NCBI GenBank assembly: GCA_009705025.1
Contig: WLDA01000018.1
Coordinates: forward strand, 1 to 10,075
DNA: 10,075 nucleotides
Source: Actinomycetota bacterium
Lineage (GTDB): Bacteria; Actinomycetota; Actinomycetes; Nanopelagicales; Nanopelagicaceae
Direction of reading: 5' to 3'
The notes under the pieces: model-generated
The model's input: the letters and a program-made list of their open reading frames with translations, nothing else
What the model was told of the DNA's origin: nothing
The model's database searches: none
Shown here: piece after piece, positions 6,573-10,075 of the stretch
Layout of the letters: the number at the start of each line of letters is the position of its first letter
How positions within the stretch are numbered: the first letter of the stretch is position 1
Translations under genes and position numbers: made by a program

Positions 6573-7775
6573 CTAGACCCGACCACCAAATGGCATAAGC
6601 CCATTGACGCTGTAAATATTGGAGAAGAGCAATCCTTTACCCTTCGAATTCGCTTCCCACATCATTCCATTGCCTGCATAAATTGTGATGTGGTGAATTG
6701 TTGAAATTGTTCCTTTGTATGAATAGAAAAGAAGATCACCTGGCTCTAAATCATTGAGCGATACGTGCTTTGTGTAACCTGAATATAAAGCAGAGTTGAG
6801 GCGATCCCAATTCGGCCAAGATAAACCAGCATTTTTATATGCTGCATATACAAGTCCTGAACAATCAAAAGTATTTGGACCCTGCGTACCCCAAACATAT
6901 GGCTTGCGTGCAAGAACTTGTTTCTTCGCAAACTCAACTGCCTTCAATCGCATAGCTTCATTTGACCTTATTGTTGATCGTCCCTTGAATCCGATATCTG
7001 GCCATATCTTTTTCTGTCCCGCAGTATTAGCCGCGGTATTTGCTTGGCTCTCTTCGAGCAGTGCTAATTGACGCTGTTGCTCGAGAGTTGTACGAACTTT
7101 CTTAGCACTAGCAAGTTCTCTCATGATTGCGTCTTGAACTTTTTGTAACTTTGAAACTTCTTTTGCTTGCTCTGCCTTTGCATCATCAGCAATCTTTTTG
7201 GCTGCAGCTACTTTATCTGTTGCTTTTTGCTGAACAATTTTCGCCTCATCAGCTGCGCGCTTAGCGGCACGTGCTATTACTTCTGCAGCTTTAAATCTCT
7301 CAAGTGCAACAGTATTTTGTGAACCTAAAGTACTCAGTGTCGAAAGTTGATCCATTAATTCTTGTGGGCCATTTGAACTCAATAGTGGCTGAATATCGCT
7401 CATGCTCCCGCCCATGATGTACGCACTCGCCGCGAGCTTTCCAATAACCCTATGTGCTTGCGCAACATCTTGTGCAGTTTCTGCTGCATGCTCGGCAGCA
7501 GCCTGCGCTGCTTTTGTCGCCACAGCGAGTTCTCTTTGTGCTCTTACATACAAAGCTTGGGCCGTATTCGCTTTGGCCGTAAGGGTTCGCAGCGTTTGAT
7601 TGGCGACTGCCAATTTTTTTGATGCAACGTCTGCCGCTTTTTTCTTTTCTGCTTCAACTTTCTTGGCAGCTTCAATTTCTGCAAGTGTTGGTTTGGGGGT
7701 TTTTGCTAAAGCCGGTGATGTTCCCAGTGTGAGCCCGAGGATTAGCGCAAGTGACAGCGCTCTATATCGTCTCAA
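6573..7775 (-). CDS. Secreted coiled-coil NlpC/P60 peptidoglycan endopeptidase, RipA-like
   Basis: Probably an exported hydrolase that cuts wall stem peptides, as RipA-type enzymes do in daughter-cell separation. With the TTG start (7775) it has 400 residues: signal peptide 1-24 (RRYR head, Leu-rich core, cleavage after PALA); Ala/Lys-rich coiled coil about 28-115; a break with YIMGGSMSDIQPLLSS like that of RipA/CwlO-type proteins; second coiled coil about 155-245; linker; NlpC/P60 domain about 273-400. The catalytic residues appear to be Cys305 (FDCSGLVYAAY), His362 (HHITIY) and Glu374 (MMWEA); the 12-residue His-Glu spacing matches the Cys-His-Glu triad described for RipA. An ATG at 7820 would add 15 residues before the charged signal-peptide head and lies upstream of the likely promoter, so I prefer TTG. 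The specific substrate bond and any FtsEX dependence are unknown. Confidence 0.88.
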   Translation of the reverse strand: MRRYRALSLALILGLTLGTSPALAKTPKPTLAEIEAAKKVEAEKKKAADVASKKLAVANQTLRTLTAKANTAQALYVRAQRELAVATKAAQAAAEHAAETAQDVAQAHRVIGKLAASAYIMGGSMSDIQPLLSSNGPQELMDQLSTLSTLGSQNTVALERFKAAEVIARAAKRAADEAKIVQQKATDKVAAAKKIADDAKAEQAKEVSKLQKVQDAIMRELASAKKVRTTLEQQRQLALLEESQANTAANTAGQKKIWPDIGFKGRSTIRSNEAMRLKAVEFAKKQVLARKPYVWGTQGPNTFDCSGLVYAAYKNAGLSWPNWDRLNSALYSGYTKHVSLNDLEPGDLLFYSYKGTISTIHHITIYAGNGMMWEANSKGKGLLFSNIYSVNGLMPFGGRV

Positions 7776-7796
7776 TGAAAACCCCCAGGGAAGTAA

Positions 7797-7817
7797 CTGA
7801 CCTAAATGATAAGTCAG
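7797..7817. repeat. Inverted repeat around the putative -10 of the NlpC/P60 gene
   Basis: CTGAC (7797-7801) and GTCAG (7813-7817) flank an 11-nt A/T-rich centre that contains the candidate -10 hexamer. The position would suit an operator, but 5-bp arms can arise by chance. Confidence 0.25.
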
Positions 7818-7825
7818 CAACCTTT

Positions 7826-7844
7826 GAAAATTTGGGTTCTACCC
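7826..7844 (-). terminator. Weak terminator-like hairpin after the ABC permease
   Basis: On the minus strand, 10 nt after the permease TAG, GGGT-AGA-ACCC (7844-7834) is followed by AAATTTTC. The stem has only four pairs and the T-run is four, so at most it attenuates. It would help separate the ABC genes from the downstream NlpC/P60-tilS-hpt-ftsH-fol run. Confidence 0.25.
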
Positions 7845-7854
7845 TTGAGTGTCT

Positions 7855-8661
7855 CTAATTTGCTACGTCACGTCGCACAAAAAGGAATGATGCAATTGTC
7901 ACTGCAACTGCGACATATATCCCACCGACTAATAGAGCATGCGAATACTCAATGCTTTCGGCCGTTCCCCTTGGTGTGCCACCAGATGCAATTGCAGAAA
8001 GCTGTGCACCAGGCAACCAATTTTGTAGAGAATTCTTTACCGCGATTAATAAATTTTCAACGATGAGTAGCCAAAGAACGCCTAGTGAAATTGCACTTAT
8101 AGGAGATCGGAGCAGGAGACCAAGAACCATTCCGATTGTGCCAAAGCCAATTACAGAAATAATCACATTTATAAAGGTCGTGAAGATTGCATGGCGACCA
8201 TCTGGGCCAAACCATAAATCTGTTGAGACTTTCGCGCCAGGAGCCAGAATGACTGATGCACCAATACTCACAATTGCGGCAAGAAGAATCATGACTAATG
8301 CAAAAAGTTTCATTGCAACAAATTTTCCGAGCAAGATTCGCAGGCGTCCGGGTTGGCGTACTAAAAGATTGCGCAGCGTTCCATATGTATATTCCTGCGC
8401 AGTTTGTGCTGCAAAGACACAGAGAGCAATTATTCCAAGGAAGCCACCGACGCTACTAAATCCTTGTACACCACCGGTTGCAAGACCGAGAATTTCTCGT
8501 CCAACTACACGTCCACGGTCTGAATTTCCTTGTGGTGAATCAATGAGTAAGAAAAGAAGTGAAGAGAAGAGAGCGCTAAAAAAGACAACTGCTCCCATGG
8601 TTCCCAAAAACAGAGTTGGGCGACGTAATTTACGAAGTTCAGCAAAAGCTACATGCCACAT
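7855..8661 (-). CDS. ABC-2 type transporter permease
   Basis: Integral membrane half of a two-gene ABC exporter. The 268 residues contain about six hydrophobic segments, roughly 16-40, 68-86, 116-138, 160-184, 186-207 and 242-262. The cytoplasmic N-terminus MWHVAFAELRKLRR and the E-x-x-x-GTLRNLLVRQPGR segment (90-106) after the second helix are typical of ABC-2 permeases of the BcrB/NatB/YhaP type, where this segment contacts the ATPase. The long extracytoplasmic loops seen in MacB/FtsX proteins are absent. The start codon overlaps the ATPase stop by one base (TAATG at 8659-8663), so the two are translated together. Substrate unknown: drug, peptide, lipid or ion export are all possible, and no resistance regulator or two-component system lies nearby. 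Confidence 0.88.
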   Translation of the reverse strand: MWHVAFAELRKLRRPTLFLGTMGAVVFFSALFSSLLFLLIDSPQGNSDRGRVVGREILGLATGGVQGFSSVGGFLGIIALCVFAAQTAQEYTYGTLRNLLVRQPGRLRILLGKFVAMKLFALVMILLAAIVSIGASVILAPGAKVSTDLWFGPDGRHAIFTTFINVIISVIGFGTIGMVLGLLLRSPISAISLGVLWLLIVENLLIAVKNSLQNWLPGAQLSAIASGGTPRGTAESIEYSHALLVGGIYVAVAVTIASFLFVRRDVAN

Positions 8662-9566
8662 TACTTATCCCCCGTCATCTCAAAGAATGTTTCTTCTAAA
8701 TTGGGAAGCTGAGGTGTGAGTTGTGAAAGTGTTATTCCGGCATCAAATGCTGCCTTGTTGAGAATAACTGCCCACTCTTTTGGTCCTTCAACATGGAGTG
8801 CGCCATCTCGAATAGTTGCATGATGACCTGCGCTCTTTGCTATTGATAGCAAAGTGTTGAGATCAGATTCGTTCTGACCCTTAGCAATAATGATGGGTTG
8901 CTGCGCATGCAAGAGATCGTCGATTTTTCCAGTGAAAACAACTTCACCTTTGCGAAGCATTACTAAGTAATCGCTAATAATTTCTAATTCAGAAAGTAAG
9001 TGTGAAGAGACAAAAACCGATGTCCCGTTATTTGCAAGCGAGCGCAATAAATCTCTTACTTCCTGTATGCCTTCAGGATCTAAACCATTTGTTGGTTCAT
9101 CCAACATTAATAGTTGTGGATTTGGTAGAAGCGCTGCTGCAATTCCTAAGCGCTGTTTCATTCCCAATGAATACGTTTTATATTTTGATTTTGCACGATC
9201 ACCAAGTCCTACTTGCTCCAATAAACCTTGGGTGCGATCAGTTGAAAACCCGCCAAGTGTTGCGAGGTAATTCAAATTTTCACGGCCACTTAGTGCGGGA
9301 TAGAAAGCAGGGCCTTCAATCATCGCTCCAACGCGAGGCAAATATTTTTCAGGGTGCTTGATTGAATGGCCCAAGATCTCACCCGTTCCACCTGATGGCG
9401 TAATAAGGCCTAGTAGCATTCGCATTGTTGTTGTTTTGCCAGAACCATTAGGACCAACAAAACCACACACAGTTCCAAGGGGAACTTCAAATGTCGCATG
9501 TGAAAGCGCAGCACGCTCTCCATACATTTTGCTGAGGTCTGTAACCGATATCGCAGTACTAGGCAT
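8661..9566 (-). CDS. ABC transporter ATP-binding protein, BcrA-like
   Basis: ATPase partner of the adjoining ABC-2 permease. From the ATG at 9566 the protein has 301 residues: Walker A GPNGSGKTT (38-46); a Q-loop region IEGPAFYPALSGRENL (83-98) in which Glu84 replaces the usual Gln, as is common in BcrA-like exporters; signature SLGMKQR (133-139); Walker B LLMLDEPTNGLD (152-163); and switch His189 in SSHLLSE. An accessory domain of about 80 residues follows (221-301), ending in the family-typical LEETFFEMTG. The frame is open up to 9641, but those starts would overlap metZ and add a region without similarity to the fold; GTG at 9575 is a closer alternative. The gene is divergent from metZ with a 26-bp gap. 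Substrate unknown. Confidence 0.92.
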   Translation of the reverse strand: MPSTAISVTDLSKMYGERAALSHATFEVPLGTVCGFVGPNGSGKTTTMRMLLGLITPSGGTGEILGHSIKHPEKYLPRVGAMIEGPAFYPALSGRENLNYLATLGGFSTDRTQGLLEQVGLGDRAKSKYKTYSLGMKQRLGIAAALLPNPQLLMLDEPTNGLDPEGIQEVRDLLRSLANNGTSVFVSSHLLSELEIISDYLVMLRKGEVVFTGKIDDLLHAQQPIIIAKGQNESDLNTLLSIAKSAGHHATIRDGALHVEGPKEWAVILNKAAFDAGITLSQLTPQLPNLEETFFEMTGDK

Positions 9567-9592
9567 AGGGCTCACTCTGTCACACTTATCCC
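9567..9592. promoter_or_regulatory. 26-bp divergent intergenic region between ABC ATPase and metZ
   Basis: Both starts face away from this short gap. Neither start has a convincing Shine-Dalgarno. CACACT at 9581-9586 has the key A and T of a -10 element placed for a leaderless metZ transcript, but this is weak. At least one promoter must lie within the opposite coding sequence. No SAM riboswitch or other leader can fit. Confidence 0.35.
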
Positions 9593-10075
9593 ATGAGTAA
9601 AAAGCCTTGGGGTTACCAACCAGCAGAGCGCAATGAACCAAATTGGGAATTGCATCCGCAAACCCATGCCGTGCGTACTGGTCTTGCCCGCTCTGGATTT
9701 GGCGAAACTTCTGAAGCGCTTTATCTCAATAGTGGATTTACATATACAAGTGCTCAGGAAGCGCTTGATTCTTTTGCAGATGAGACAGATCATTTTCTAT
9801 ACAGCCGATTTCATAATCCAACGGTTGCAATGTTTGAGCAACGCCTCGCTGCAATTGAAGGTGCCGAATACTGCGTAGCAACTGGATCTGGAATGTCAGC
9901 AATGTTTGCTTCGATTGCGTGTTTAGTAAGTGCAGGAGATCGTGTTGTCGCATCAGCTTCAATGTTTAGTTCATGCCACGTTGTACTCACTGAGTTTTTG
10001 CCTAAATGGGGAATAACAACTGAACTCGTAAAGGGAAATGACCCTGCTGCATGGGCTGCGGCATTGAGCAAGCCA
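9593..10075 (+). CDS. metZ: O-succinylhomoserine sulfhydrylase, N-terminal part (cut by the window edge)
   Basis: PLP enzyme of the Cys/Met-metabolism family that replaces the succinyl group of O-succinylhomoserine with sulfide to give homocysteine, bypassing cystathionine. 161 codons are visible of roughly 400. Evidence: THAVRTGLARSGFGETSEAL (24-43) is the N-terminal block typical of MetZ rather than cystathionine synthases; LYSRFHNPTVAMFEQRLAAI (69-88) holds the Tyr-Ser-Arg that contacts the PLP phosphate; ATGSGMSAMFA (96-106) forms the phosphate cup; GDRVVASASMFSSCHVV (115-131) follows. The PLP lysine lies beyond the right edge. It is the only plus-strand gene and starts 26 bp from the divergent ABC ATPase. 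The acyl-donor preference (succinyl versus acetyl) is inferred from similarity, and MetY-like activity is not excluded. Confidence 0.9.
   Translation, partial: MSKKPWGYQPAERNEPNWELHPQTHAVRTGLARSGFGETSEALYLNSGFTYTSAQEALDSFADETDHFLYSRFHNPTVAMFEQRLAAIEGAEYCVATGSGMSAMFASIACLVSAGDRVVASASMFSSCHVVLTEFLPKWGITTELVKGNDPAAWAAALSKP

Larger units (their letters stand above)
7776..7854 (-). promoter_or_regulatory. Gap between ABC permease and NlpC/P60 gene, with likely promoter
   Basis: On the minus strand TATCAT (7811-7806) matches five of six positions of the -10 consensus. A start about 7 nt downstream (near 7799) would leave a leader of roughly 24 nt before the TTG at 7775. No good -35 is seen at 16-18 bp. 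CCCTGGGGG 6 nt before the TTG is the only, weak, ribosome-site candidate. The ATG at 7820 would lie upstream of this -10 and so outside the transcript. Confidence 0.4.

Noticed and set aside
6573..7775. DNA repeats in the Ala/Lys-rich half of the NlpC/P60 gene
   Set aside because: The low-complexity protein look comes from coiled-coil heptads; I found no exact or periodic nucleotide repeat.
7776..7854. A c-di-AMP (ydaO-type) riboswitch before the NlpC/P60 gene, as occurs in other actinobacteria
   Set aside because: The gap of 79 bp is too short for the aptamer and I see none of its conserved stems.
7952..8719. A 255-codon open frame on the plus strand opposite the ABC permease
   Set aside because: It lies wholly antisense to a clear membrane protein and the end of the ATPase gene, has no domain resemblance, is rich in Arg/Pro/Ser as expected of a mirrored frame, and has no ribosome site I can see.
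9567..9592. A methionine-responsive (SAM) riboswitch upstream of metZ
   Set aside because: There are only 26 bp before the start, and the preceding sequence is coding on the other strand.
9567..9641. A 25-residue N-terminal extension of the ABC ATPase
   Set aside because: It would overlap the start of metZ, contains Trp/Cys-rich sequence unlike the ATPase fold, and the ATG at 9566 begins at the normal position before the first strand.
1..10075. Mobile element, phage, CRISPR, toxin-antitoxin or defence system
   Set aside because: The window is filled by recognisable core genes with gaps of at most 79 bp; no transposase, integrase, spaced direct repeats or unknown gene cluster is present.

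Overview
This window is a compact chromosomal segment from a bacterium that is most likely an actinobacterium. The gene order tilS-hpt-ftsH-folE-folP-folB-folK-panC on one strand matches the arrangement known from Mycobacterium and relatives, and FtsH carries an HEGGH zinc motif as in mycobacteria. Hand counts of sampled lines give 34-45% GC, low for the phylum. Intergenic gaps are tiny (none above about 80 bp). Together these features suggest a streamlined, low-GC planktonic actinobacterium such as the freshwater acI group (Nanopelagicales). That placement is inference; no rRNA or other marker gene is present.

Layout, right to left along the minus strand: an ABC exporter pair (ATPase 8661-9566, permease 7855-8661); a 79-bp gap with a plausible promoter; a secreted coiled-coil NlpC/P60 peptidoglycan hydrolase (6573-7775); tilS (5598-6563); hpt (5026-5577); ftsH (2931-4991); folE (2333-2938); folP (1572-2327); folB (1213-1575); folK (770-1216); a 54-bp gap; and panC, which runs off the left edge. 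On the plus strand, metZ starts at 9593, only 26 bp from the ABC ATPase start, and runs off the right edge.

The genes cover several housekeeping jobs. FolE, FolB, FolK and FolP supply four enzymes of the route from GTP to dihydropteroate; the removal of phosphate from dihydroneopterin triphosphate, and the later FolC and FolA steps, are not encoded here. PanC makes pantothenate. Hpt salvages purines, and TilS modifies tRNA-Ile. FtsH is the membrane quality-control protease. The NlpC/P60 protein probably cleaves wall peptides during division or growth. MetZ makes homocysteine from sulfide. The folate genes are chained by 4-bp ATGA overlaps, an 8-bp ftsH/folE overlap and a 5-bp folE/folP gap, so they are almost certainly co-transcribed and translationally coupled.

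I see no CRISPR array, mobile element, phage gene, RNA gene or clearly new multi-gene system. The points most worth a second look are a sharply GC-rich 3' end of tilS, a trimmed PanC with an unusual substitution, a FolP lacking the usual C-terminal tail, the very tight metZ/ABC divergent junction, and the promoter/start-codon logic of the NlpC/P60 gene.
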